A stretch of 23,414 bases of DNA, taken from the NCBI GenBank assembly GCA_031255425.1, contig JAIRSN010000025.1, positions 1 through 23,414 on the forward strand. Reading direction: 5' to 3'. The notes under the pieces are model-generated. The model was not told the origin of the DNA and did not search any database. It worked only from the letters and a program-made list of their open reading frames with translations. Origin of the DNA: Dysgonamonadaceae bacterium (GTDB lineage: Bacteria; Bacteroidota; Bacteroidia; Bacteroidales; Azobacteroidaceae). Numbering within the stretch: position 1 is the stretch's first letter; every line of letters begins with the position of its first letter. Positions 1-6,613 of the stretch are shown piece by piece. The position numbers were made by a program, and so were the translations under genes.

Positions 1-8
1 ACTCGCTT

Positions 9-120
9 TTATATAAACATGAGAATGAGACTTTTTTAAATTTTCAAGTTGTGAGTTGTAGGAGATGAGTTAATATCATCATTCACAACCCCAAAAGTTG
101 CCTTTACCTTTGCCGGAAAT
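9..120 (+). promoter_or_regulatory. AT-rich leader with Bacteroidota-type -7 box, shared with the right end of the window
   Basis: TACCTTTG at 105-112 matches the Bacteroidota -7 consensus TAnnTTTG. No TTG lies 19-20 nt upstream, so the -33 element is weak. The segment also carries TTATATAAACATGAGAA (9-25) and TTGCCTTTACCTTTGCCGG (98-116). Both recur in the same order at 23312-23328 and 23358-23376. It could drive the small ORF at 187-363 or a structured RNA. The promoter call is an inference from the motif alone. Confidence 0.4.
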
Positions 121-186
121 AATTCTGTTTTTCTTTATTATGAATTTGGGCTTCCTGAGTCCCGAAAGAGAAGCGATTTAAAAATA

Positions 187-363
187 ATGAAGCGCGGGAT
201 TTATAACTTTATTCGTATTCGAGGTTCTCAACTACCTTATCAGCAAATAAGTTATGCCCACGCCTTCTACGTGAGCGTTCACCAACTTATTCTTGCTGAT
301 AATGAAATTGTTGAGATTTCGAATACAAGAATAAAAGCTAACGCTTTCTTAATTAATATGTAA
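187..363 (+). CDS. Possible 58-aa small protein overlapping a long hairpin
   Basis: An ATG-to-TAA reading frame of 58 codons begins MKRGIYNF and ends AFLINM. It lies 75 nt downstream of a -7-like TACCTTTG. The composition looks protein-like (mixed hydrophobic and charged, no low complexity), but I do not recognise the family and see no signal peptide or membrane segment. The whole frame coincides with an imperfect inverted repeat (about 211-332). The open frame may therefore be incidental to a structured RNA or a DNA site. Coding status is uncertain. Confidence 0.25.
   Translation: MKRGIYNFIRIRGSQLPYQQISYAHAFYVSVHQLILADNEIVEISNTRIKANAFLINM
211..332. repeat. Long imperfect inverted repeat (about 120 nt hairpin)
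   Basis: Paired blocks seen directly, from the outside in, are: 215-222 with 319-326 (8 bp, perfect); 226-232 with 310-316 (TCTCAAC/GTTGAGA, 7 bp); 238-245 with 294-301 (TATCAGCA/TGCTGATA, 8 bp); 246-253 with 284-291 (8 bp); and an apical stem 256-262 with 270-276 (one mismatch). C292-T293 is a two-base bulge. An unpaired internal loop (233-237 opposite 302-309) separates two of the stems. The hairpin is clear; its function (structured RNA, recombination site or mobile-element end) is unknown. Confidence 0.75.
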
Positions 364-731
364 TGTTATAAAATAAACCCTTTGTTTCTTTCGTAAAAAT
401 TCATTGTTTTTTATTTTAAACCGCACAAAATTAGCAAAATTCTTTAGAAGTAAAAAATATACGCAATTTTTTTGCGCCCGTATTGGTTGCATTCGCGAAT
501 GAAACGGATATTATCAGGAAAACATCATCGCGTATTCGTGCGCGAATTTTCGCTGCCCTTGCCATCCGAAACCCGCCCAATTACGAAGCCGGGTTATATT
601 CCCGGATTGTTTCCGGGAAGGGATATTGAAAAATGGATTGCTTTACTTTCGTGCATTCGCCCTGAGTCTTTTTTTCGACCGAGCGGGTCGTACTTGCGAA
701 TGGCACTTGTGTACGGAAAGGGATAAAAAAA
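364..731. other. AT-rich then GC-mixed intergenic stretch, no supported gene
   Basis: An open frame at 472-726 starts with TTG and encodes 84 residues with no recognisable domain. It contains repeated GCATTCGCGAATG-like words and a small perfect hairpin (TCCCGGA 600-606 / TCCGGGA 612-618). I do not consider it a gene. Nothing else convincing is visible here. Confidence 0.5.
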
Positions 732-781
732 TTAAGAGTTAAAAATAAAGGTCTGTGTGACCCAAAATTTTTAACTCTTAA
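732..781 (-). terminator. Terminator hairpin downstream of the RRM gene
   Basis: TTAAGAGTTAAAAAT at 732-746 pairs with the matching arm ending at about 780; GGTC/GACC pairs lie inside. On the minus strand the stem is followed by a T-rich run (about 724-731), as expected for a rho-independent terminator of the gene ending at 799. Confidence 0.75.
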
Positions 782-798
782 CTCTAATTAAAAGAAAA

Positions 799-1110
799 TT
801 AATATCTGTTGCGATTATAACCGCCACCACCGCCGCGATTTCCCCGGAAGTCGTTTTTCGGTCTTTCTTCTCTTGGGCGAGCTTCCGAAACGGAAATTGT
901 TCTTCCGTCATATTCAGCGCCGTTTAATTCTGCAATGGCCTTTCCTCCGGCTGTTCTATCGTCCATTTCCACAAATCCGTAACCTTTCGATTTCCCTGTT
1001 TGGCGATCGATGATTACTTTGGCAGAAGTGATTGGACCATACTCTTCAAAAAGACCTGCTAAGTCGGTATCGTTTACTTTGAAACTCAAACCCGCAATAA
1101 AAATGTTCAT
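799..1110 (-). CDS. RRM-domain RNA-binding protein, glycine-rich tail
   Basis: This 103-aa protein is one RNA recognition motif plus a short Gly/Arg/Asn tail. RNP2 is IFIAGL (residues 3-8) and RNP1 is KGYGFVEM (42-49), including the two aromatic positions that stack on RNA bases. The tail (about 88-103) is GNRGGGGGYNRNRY. This is the usual architecture of small Bacteroidota and cyanobacterial RNA-binding proteins, which bind single-stranded RNA and are thought to act in post-transcriptional control or RNA chaperoning. The gene is monocistronic: it has its own promoter (1242-1271), a leader of about 120 nt and a terminator (732-781). The exact RNA targets cannot be read from sequence. Confidence 0.93.
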   Translation of the reverse strand: MNIFIAGLSFKVNDTDLAGLFEEYGPITSAKVIIDRQTGKSKGYGFVEMDDRTAGGKAIAELNGAEYDGRTISVSEARPREERPKNDFRGNRGGGGGYNRNRY

Positions 1111-1241
1111 TGAATTAAAAATAAAATTATAAATTAAAAATTGATTTTATCAGTTGAGGCTTATCGCAGGCTTAGACTATAAGACGAATAGAAAACTCGA
1201 AACAAGAAATAAAACTGTTCTAAAAAACTCAAATGTTGGGG

Positions 1242-1271
1242 CAAAGGTAATTGAAATTACTGAAAAAACAA
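1242..1271 (-). promoter_or_regulatory. Bacteroidota-type promoter for the RRM gene
   Basis: Read on the minus strand, TTG (1271-1269), a 19-nt spacer and TACCTTTG (1249-1242) match the Bacteroidota sigma-ABfr consensus. Predicted transcription starts near 1235, giving a leader of about 125 nt. Confidence 0.8.
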
Positions 1272-1305
1272 GCGGCTGATAAAAAATAATTTAGGATTAA
1301 ACATT

Positions 1306-1340
1306 TAAGGTGCGCGACAATTGGTTTGCCACGCACCTTA
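1306..1340 (-). terminator. Terminator hairpin of the mce-mmdABC operon
   Basis: TAAGGTGCG at 1306-1314 pairs with CGCACCTTA at 1332-1340. An outer, weaker pairing (TTAGGATTAAAC with GTTTATCCTAA) extends the stem. It lies directly after the mmdB stop codon on the minus strand, between convergent positions for transcript ends. Confidence 0.65.
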
Positions 1341-1361
1341 GATCAGCTTTTGTTATATTGT

Positions 1362-2516
1362 TTATCCTAAGAATCCGAGCAGGATTCCGGCCGCCACTGC
1401 GGAACCGATTACCCCTGCTACATTCGGCCCCATTGCGTGCATCAACAAATAGTTGGTCGGATCGTATTCCAAGCCGACTGTCTGTGATATGCGGGCGGAA
1501 TCGGGGACTGCCGAAACGCCGGAATTTCCGATCAGGGGATTGATTTTATTGCCGGTTTTCAAAAACAAGTTGAAAAACTTAACAAATAAAACCCCGGCGG
1601 ATGTCGCAATGATAAACGACAAGGCGCCCAAGGCAAAGATTGTGATGGAATTTAATGTCAAAAACTGAGTCGCTTGGGTAGAGGCGCCTACCGTTATTCC
1701 CAGCAAAATCGTGATGGTGTCAATCAGCGGGCCTCGTGCCGTTTCTGCCAAACGACGGGTGACACCCGATTCTTTCAACAGGTTGCCGAAGAACAACATA
1801 CCCAACAACGGAAGTCCCGAGGGCACCAGAAAGCAGGTCAACAGCAACCCGAAGATGGGGAACAGGATCTTTTCCGTTTGCGAAACCACCCGGGGCGGTT
1901 TCATCCGGATAAGACGTTCTTTTTTCGTGGTCAGCAAACGCATCAGCGGCGGCTGGATGACAGGCACCAACGCCATATACGAATACGCCGAGATCGCAAC
2001 GGCTCCCATCAGGTCCGGTGCCAACTTGGACGACAAAAAGATGGCTGTCGGTCCGTCCGCTCCTCCAATGATGCCGATCGCCCCTGCCTGGTTCGGTTCG
2101 AATCCGCAGAACAATGCCAGAATGTATGCTCCGAAGATGCCGAATTGGGCCGCTGCCCCAATCAACATTAACTTGGGATTGGAAATGAGCGCCGAAAAGT
2201 CGGTCATCGCTCCGATTCCAAGGAAAATCAACGGTGGATACCACCCCTGCGTAACCCCTTGGTAAAGAATATTAAAAACCGAGCCTTCCTCGTAAATCCC
2301 TAATTGCAGGCCGGCGTCTTTAAAAGGAATGTTTCCGATTAAAATACCAAACCCGATAGGAATCAGCAGCATCGGTTCAAACTCTTTGGCGACGGCCAGA
2401 TAGATAAAAAACAATCCCACCGCAATCATCACAAGATGACCCGTTGTCAGATTGGCAAAACCTGTGTAGGTGAGAAAAGTCTGCAAATTTTCTACTAAAA
2501 AGGATGAAAAATTCAT
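1362..2516 (-). CDS. mmdB: Sodium-translocating decarboxylase subunit beta (methylmalonyl-CoA decarboxylase / OadB family)
   Basis: This 384-aa, very hydrophobic protein is the membrane subunit that removes CO2 from carboxybiotin and couples it to Na+ export. The family signature is clear: GIIGGADGPTAIFL around residues 148-161, with the conserved aspartate at D154 (the Na+-site aspartate of the OadB family), and GNSGVSAVP at 330-338 with the conserved Asn/Ser pair. Length matches the family (about 380-430 aa). It is the last gene of the operon, 4 nt after the biotin carrier stop, followed by a hairpin terminator. The substrate could be oxaloacetate or methylmalonyl-CoA; neighbouring mmdA and mce favour methylmalonyl-CoA. 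Confidence 0.95.
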   Translation of the reverse strand: MNFSSFLVENLQTFLTYTGFANLTTGHLVMIAVGLFFIYLAVAKEFEPMLLIPIGFGILIGNIPFKDAGLQLGIYEEGSVFNILYQGVTQGWYPPLIFLGIGAMTDFSALISNPKLMLIGAAAQFGIFGAYILALFCGFEPNQAGAIGIIGGADGPTAIFLSSKLAPDLMGAVAISAYSYMALVPVIQPPLMRLLTTKKERLIRMKPPRVVSQTEKILFPIFGLLLTCFLVPSGLPLLGMLFFGNLLKESGVTRRLAETARGPLIDTITILLGITVGASTQATQFLTLNSITIFALGALSFIIATSAGVLFVKFFNLFLKTGNKINPLIGNSGVSAVPDSARISQTVGLEYDPTNYLLMHAMGPNVAGVIGSAVAAGILLGFLG

Positions 2517-2520
2517 AGTA

Positions 2521-2940
2521 TTATTCGATTATAACAAGATCTGCTCCTTCCAGTACAGAATCTCCTTTGTTGACTTTTACTTCTTTTATGACTCCGTCCC
2601 GGTCGGCATTGATGACGTTTTCCATTTTCATGGCTTCCAGTATCAATAGCTTCTGGCCTTTTTTTACCGTATCTCCTGCTTTACAAACAATGTCCAACAC
2701 AATGCCGGGCAGCGGAGAATGTAAAACTCCCGGTCCTGAATTTGCCTGTTGCGGACGGGCTATCGGAGTGACCGCCGACTGTGCCGGACGATTGATCGTG
2801 ACAACTTGCTTCTTCGTCGGCTTATTCATTTCTACTTTATAAGGCGTACCGTTGACTTCCACGTCGGCGATGGTATCCTCTATTCTGTTTATAACTACTT
2901 TATAAACATTACCGTTGATCGTATATTTGAAACTTTTCAT
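2521..2940 (-). CDS. mmdC: Biotin carboxyl carrier subunit of methylmalonyl-CoA decarboxylase
   Basis: This 139-aa carrier has the biotinylation motif EAMKM at residues 102-106; K105 is the expected biotin attachment site. A biotinyl/lipoyl domain spans about residues 70-139. The N-terminal about 45 residues form a small beta-rich domain. A Pro/Ala-rich flexible linker (about 51-70) joins the two, as in mobile biotin carriers. It shuttles carboxyl groups from MmdA in the cytoplasm to the MmdB membrane pump. It sits 4 nt upstream of mmdB and 62 nt downstream of the OadG-like gene; that gap is GC-rich and can fold weakly. Confidence 0.95.
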   Translation of the reverse strand: MKSFKYTINGNVYKVVINRIEDTIADVEVNGTPYKVEMNKPTKKQVVTINRPAQSAVTPIARPQQANSGPGVLHSPLPGIVLDIVCKAGDTVKKGQKLLILEAMKMENVINADRDGVIKEVKVNKGDSVLEGADLVIIE

Positions 2941-3002
2941 ATTTTAATTCGTGACGGGGGGCGAGCGGCGGAAATGTTTTGCCCGGCGCTTGCCGCCTGT
3001 TC

Positions 3003-4016
3003 CTATTTTTTAATGGGTAATTCTCTTAATGTATAAATTTTAGAACTCCACGGAGAGTAATTACGCGCCGTGTTTTTGATCGTAAGAATTGTATTCTCGT
3101 CGTCGTGCATCTCCGTTACTTCGTAGATCGCTATCGCAATGGCGGCATAGATGTCTCCGGATTGCTCGGTAATTCCCTTTGCTTCTTCCTTCGTCATGCC
3201 GGAGGCTTTCATCGCGCGCCGGTGACTCATGGACACGGCGATTATTCCGACCATCTTGAATATCAGGTAGAGCAGGATCAGCCCGGAGAATACAACCCCC
3301 ATCGCCGTAAACATCATGCCGAGCCCTTGGGAATCGTTTTCCTTGAAATTCTCTATCTTTTCGTTGGTATCCAGGATCTTGTTATTGGAACTCGGCGTTA
3401 CTTTTTCGTAATGAACCCAGAGCGCATCCCCTTTTTTATCCTTATAGGAGGAATTTAAGCGAAGCTCTTCGTCTAAGCGTTTCTGCGTCCAGCCGTCTTC
3501 TATCAAACCGTAGCTGACATCCGCCCGCTGCCCGGCAGGAACGGTGACCGAGTCGATCAGGGTAGCCCCGTCCGAGTCGAACAGGGCGATGAAGTTCGGC
3601 TTGCCGGGGTGCAAGGTGAAATTCAGGTGGAACGTTCCGTGAGTGGCTTTGTCGTCTGCCCAGAAAAGAGCGTGTTGACGGGGTTTTATCTTCGTCAGGA
3701 CGTCGCCCTTGGGGATCATATACATCTTCGGATGGCTGATGTCGTTGGTCAGGAAGCATCCGGCAATGTCGACCGTCCCGGGGGAGGCATTGTAAATCTC
3801 AAGCCAGGGGTATTTTTTCCCGTAGTCGTCCACGAAGTTGTCTTCGTTGATGACCAATACTTCATTAATCTTGAGAAAAGTGGTCCGTTGCGCCCGTACT
3901 GCCACGGACGACAGGAGCAAAACGAACGAAAGGAGCAAAATCGTTTTCCCTTTCCTTCGCTGCGTCTTCTCCCTTTCCTTTAGTATACTCCTTTTTTTCA
4001 TGATCATTCTATTCAT
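3003..4016 (-). CDS. OadG-like subunit with N-terminal lamin-tail domain
   Basis: Start chosen at 4016 (MNRMIMKKRS), 7 nt after the mmdA stop; an in-frame ATG at 4094 would overlap mmdA by 71 nt. The product has 337 aa. A basic stretch and hydrophobic signal or anchor lie at about 24-43. A lamin-tail-like Ig domain follows at about 48-170 (LKINEVLV, then WLEIYNAS). A single transmembrane helix at about 234-261 (GMMFTAMGVVFSGLILLY) is typical of the sodium-pump gamma subunit (OAD_gamma). The C-terminal cytoplasmic tail ends WSSKIYTLRELPIKK. The gamma subunit normally anchors and organises the alpha/beta complex. The extra domain should face the periplasm; its role is unknown. Confidence 0.85.
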   Translation of the reverse strand: MNRMIMKKRSILKEREKTQRRKGKTILLLSFVLLLSSVAVRAQRTTFLKINEVLVINEDNFVDDYGKKYPWLEIYNASPGTVDIAGCFLTNDISHPKMYMIPKGDVLTKIKPRQHALFWADDKATHGTFHLNFTLHPGKPNFIALFDSDGATLIDSVTVPAGQRADVSYGLIEDGWTQKRLDEELRLNSSYKDKKGDALWVHYEKVTPSSNNKILDTNEKIENFKENDSQGLGMMFTAMGVVFSGLILLYLIFKMVGIIAVSMSHRRAMKASGMTKEEAKGITEQSGDIYAAIAIAIYEVTEMHDDENTILTIKNTARNYSPWSSKIYTLRELPIKK

Positions 4017-4023
4017 TTCTTTT

Positions 4024-5577
4024 TTACAAAGGAAGGTTATCGTGTTTCTTCGCCGGGTTGGTCTGCTTCTTCGTCGACAGCTGTTGCAAGGCACGGATGA
4101 CGCGGAAACGGGTATTCCGGGGTTCGATCACATCGTCGATATAGCCGTACTTGGCTGCGTTGTAAGGATTGGCGAACGCTTTGGTGTATTCGGCTTCCTT
4201 GTCTGCCAGTACTTTGGCTGGATCGTCGGACTCTTTTGCTTCTTTGGCGTACAAAACTTCCACGGCTCCGGCGCCGCCCATAACGGCGATCTCGGCGGTT
4301 GGCCAGGCATAATTCATGTCGCCCCGCAGTTGCTTGCAACTCATCACGATATGCGCGCCGCCATAAGACTTGCGCAAGGTAACCGTCACCTTCGGAACGG
4401 TGGCTTCACCGTATGCGTAAAGCAGTTTCGCCCCGTGGACAATGACGCCTCCGTACTCCTGCCCGGTGCCCGGAAGGAAGCCCGGAACATCGACCAGCGT
4501 GACCAGCGGAATATTGAATGCGTCGCAAAAACGCACGAACCGGGCGGCTTTGCGGGACGCATTGATGTCCAGCACACCTGCCAGGGTTTTCGGCTGATTC
4601 GCCACGATCCCCACCGAGCGGCCGTTGAAATGGGCGAACCCGACGATGATGTTTTGCGCGTAATTGGCGTGTACTTCCAGGAACTCGCCGTCGTCGACGA
4701 TGGAGCTGATGACTTCGTACATGTCGTAAGGTTTGTTCGGGCTGTCCGGGATGATTTCGTTCAGGGAATCTTCCAGGCGGTCGATCGGGTCGTTGGTCGG
4801 ACGGAAGGGCGCTTCCTCCAGATTGTTCTGCGGAAGGAATCCCAACAGCTTGCGGATCAGGACAATCCCTTCGTCGCCGGACTCTACGGCAAAATGCGTA
4901 ACGCCGGATCGCCGGGCATGCACTTCCGCACCGCCCAACTGCTCTTGCGTGACGTCTTCGCCGGTGACGGTTTTGACCACTTTGGGTCCGGTCAGGAACA
5001 TGTAGCTCATCCCTTTTGCCATGATGGTAAAATCGGTCAACGCCGGGGAATACACCGCGCCGCCGGCGCAGGGCCCGAAGATGCCGGAGATCTGGGGAAC
5101 CACGCCGGATGCCAGGATGTTACGCTGGAAGATCTCGGCATAACCCGCCAGCGCATTGATCCCTTCCTGGATCCGGGCGCCGCCCGAGTCGTTCAACCCT
5201 ACGATGGGCGCGCCCATCAACATTGCCAGATCCATCACTTTACAGATTTTCTGTGCCATGGATTCCGATAACGATCCCCCGATAACGGTGAAGTCCTGGG
5301 CGAAAAGATAGACCAGCCGGCCTTCGATGGTGCCGTATCCGGTGACAACGCCGTCTCCCAGGAATTTTTTCTTCTCCATCCCGAAGTTGCTGCAACGATG
5401 TTCGACGAACATGTCCAACTCTTCGAAACTTCCTTCGTCCACCAACATCGCAATCCGCTCGCGGGCGGTGTATTTCCCTTGCGCATGTTGTTTTTCTATG
5501 GCTTTTTCTCCTCCTCCTAAGCGGGCTTGCGCCCTTAATTCGATAAGTTCTCTTACCTTATCTAACTGATTACTCAT
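4024..5577 (-). CDS. mmdA: Methylmalonyl-CoA decarboxylase alpha (carboxyltransferase) subunit
   Basis: This 517-aa protein is a two-domain crotonase-fold carboxyltransferase. N-domain signatures are [11 protein letters not shown] (129-139) and [13 protein letters not shown] (168-180), which form the CoA-binding and oxyanion region. C-domain signatures are VDVPGFLPG (362-370) and [11 protein letters not shown] (402-412). It moves the carboxyl group of methylmalonyl-CoA to the biotin carrier, releasing propionyl-CoA. The same family includes propionyl-CoA carboxylase beta. The adjacent Na+ pump (mmdB), carrier and epimerase, and the absence of a biotin carboxylase here, favour the decarboxylase direction. 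Full length, no defects seen. Confidence 0.96.
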   Translation of the reverse strand: MSNQLDKVRELIELRAQARLGGGEKAIEKQHAQGKYTARERIAMLVDEGSFEELDMFVEHRCSNFGMEKKKFLGDGVVTGYGTIEGRLVYLFAQDFTVIGGSLSESMAQKICKVMDLAMLMGAPIVGLNDSGGARIQEGINALAGYAEIFQRNILASGVVPQISGIFGPCAGGAVYSPALTDFTIMAKGMSYMFLTGPKVVKTVTGEDVTQEQLGGAEVHARRSGVTHFAVESGDEGIVLIRKLLGFLPQNNLEEAPFRPTNDPIDRLEDSLNEIIPDSPNKPYDMYEVISSIVDDGEFLEVHANYAQNIIVGFAHFNGRSVGIVANQPKTLAGVLDINASRKAARFVRFCDAFNIPLVTLVDVPGFLPGTGQEYGGVIVHGAKLLYAYGEATVPKVTVTLRKSYGGAHIVMSCKQLRGDMNYAWPTAEIAVMGGAGAVEVLYAKEAKESDDPAKVLADKEAEYTKAFANPYNAAKYGYIDDVIEPRNTRFRVIRALQQLSTKKQTNPAKKHDNLPL

Positions 5578-5603
5578 ATTTTTAAAAATTATGAATGAGG
5601 GAT

Positions 5604-5665
5604 GGCAGGCGTTCGGCGGCGGGGGATGCCTGCCGGAAGGCGCGGGCGGCTGCCCGGTTTCCGGC
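5604..5665. other. GC-rich structured spacer between mce and mmdA
   Basis: Two adjacent hairpins fill the 124-nt intercistronic gap. GGCAGGC (5604-5610) pairs with GCCTGCC (5628-5634). GCCGGAA (5632-5638) pairs with TTCCGGC (5659-5665) around an inner stem CGGGC/GCCCG (5643-5647/5652-5656). No T-run follows on the minus strand, so this is not a typical terminator. It could stabilise or process the operon mRNA. Confidence 0.55.
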
Positions 5666-5701
5666 GGACCCTGCTCCGCTTAGCGCTCGCAAGGCTTCAT
5701 T

Positions 5702-6100
5702 CTATTGACATAATTCGGTTAATACACTTCCGGTTGATTTCGGATGCAGGAAGGCGATTTGCAATCCTTCGGCTCCGCGGCGGGGCGACGGGTCGATCAG
5801 TTGGACCCCTTTGGATCCGGCTTCGGCCAACGCGCCGGCGACTTCGGGTACGGCGAACGCCAGGTGGTGTATGCCTTCGCCTCTTTTCTCTATAAACTTA
5901 GCGATGGTAGAATCGGCTGAAGTCGGTTCGAGCAGCTCGAGCTTCGTTTGCCCTACTTTGAAAAACGCTGTTTTCACTTTTTGGTCTGCTACCTCTTCGA
6001 TGTTGTAGCATTTCAATCCCAGTACTCCTTCATAATAGGGCAAGCTGTCTGCGATGCTTTTAACAGCTATTCCTATATGCTCAATATGCGAAATATCCAT
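5702..6100 (-). CDS. mce: Methylmalonyl-CoA epimerase
   Basis: This 132-aa vicinal-oxygen-chelate protein interconverts (R)- and (S)-methylmalonyl-CoA, linking the B12-dependent mutase to the decarboxylase. The opening IEHIGIAVKS, the central GIHHLAFAV and the C-terminal SVLTELCQ are family hallmarks. The likely metal ligands are H8, Q40, one of H78/H79, and E129, by alignment to known family positions. Length is normal for the family (about 130-150 aa). It is the first gene of the operon, 124 nt upstream of mmdA across a structured spacer. Mutase genes are not in the window. Confidence 0.95.
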   Translation of the reverse strand: MDISHIEHIGIAVKSIADSLPYYEGVLGLKCYNIEEVADQKVKTAFFKVGQTKLELLEPTSADSTIAKFIEKRGEGIHHLAFAVPEVAGALAEAGSKGVQLIDPSPRRGAEGLQIAFLHPKSTGSVLTELCQ

Positions 6101-6129
6101 TGTTTGATGATTTAATGATTATTTGAAGT

Positions 6130-6138
6130 GCAAAGGTA
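6130..6138 (-). promoter_or_regulatory. Probable promoter (-7 box) of the mce-mmd operon
   Basis: On the minus strand TACCTTTGC lies at 6138-6130, 30-38 nt upstream of the mce start. It matches the Bacteroidota -7 box. No TTG is found at the ideal distance, so the -33 element is unclear. Confidence 0.55.
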
Positions 6139-6406
6139 GTACCTTATCTTTAATTAAGGAAATTTTGTTTCAACTATTTTTATCACGCTTACGAAGGGTG
6201 TAAAAAGCGGGGGACGCCGGGAAAATCGCCGTGCCACCGGACGGGTTCACCGCCTGAACGCTTGCTCCAACTGATTGAAAACCAACAAGAAATCTTTCGG
6301 CTGCCGGATGCCGGGGCAGTCCCGTCCGGCGGAGGCATCCTGCGCTCTCCCGGAAAGGCGCCGCGCTTCCTTCCGCCGCCTCTCCGGTCGGGTGATTTTT
6401 TCCCAA
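6139..6406. other. Non-coding stretch upstream of the mmd operon
   Basis: This is GC-rich DNA between the mce promoter and the 21-bp repeat array. Reading frames cross it on both strands but none shows a recognisable domain or a credible start. Nothing further is supported. Confidence 0.5.
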
Positions 6407-6553
6407 CGGGTAATAAAAAAAGAGAGGCGGGGGACAAGAAAAGGAAGGAGGGTAATATATAAAGGAAGGCGGATAATAAGGAAGCGGAAAAAGAGAGTAT
6501 ATAAAGGAAGACGGGTAGCAAAAAAATGGAACCGGGTAATAAAAAAAAGAAAG
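6407..6553. repeat. 21-bp minisatellite, seven tandem units, polypurine strand
   Basis: Seven consecutive 21-nt units can be laid out without any indel, starting at 6407, 6428, 6449, 6470, 6491, 6512 and 6533. Most start CGGGTAAT or a variant, then an A-rich stretch, and end GGAAGG or similar. The plus strand is almost entirely purine apart from scattered T and C. Because 21 is a multiple of 3, both strands stay open as heptad-repeat frames (for example RVIKKER-type or LSFFYYP-type). That explains the long open frames crossing it without implying a gene. Confidence 0.85.
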
Positions 6554-6590
6554 CGGCACGTACTTTTAGTTATCTGTTACATGCCGCCTT
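6541..6590 (-). terminator. Rho-independent terminator of the uronate operon
   Basis: On the minus strand, GGCGGCA (6588-6582) pairs with TGCCGC (6558-6553) and is followed by TTTCTTTTTTTT (6552-6541), a good U-tract. It lies 24 nt after the stop codon of the DUF4861 gene, marking the operon end. The U-tract is the last minisatellite unit. Confidence 0.8.
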
Positions 6591-6613
6591 CCCAACGGAA
6601 AGATTTTAACTGC

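Noticed and set aside
472..726. 84-residue open frame on the plus strand starting with TTG
   Set aside because: No recognisable domain, poor start, repeated short words and a hairpin inside; more likely non-coding.
3838..5271. Long plus-strand open frame of 477 codons opposite mmdA
   Set aside because: It is the antisense shadow of mmdA and oadG, which have clear family motifs on the minus strand.
6170..6559. Minus-strand frame with Phe/Tyr/Pro heptad repeats, and the plus-strand Arg/Lys heptad frame across the same DNA
   Set aside because: Both are explained by a 21-bp tandem repeat whose period is divisible by three; neither has a credible start or conserved domain.
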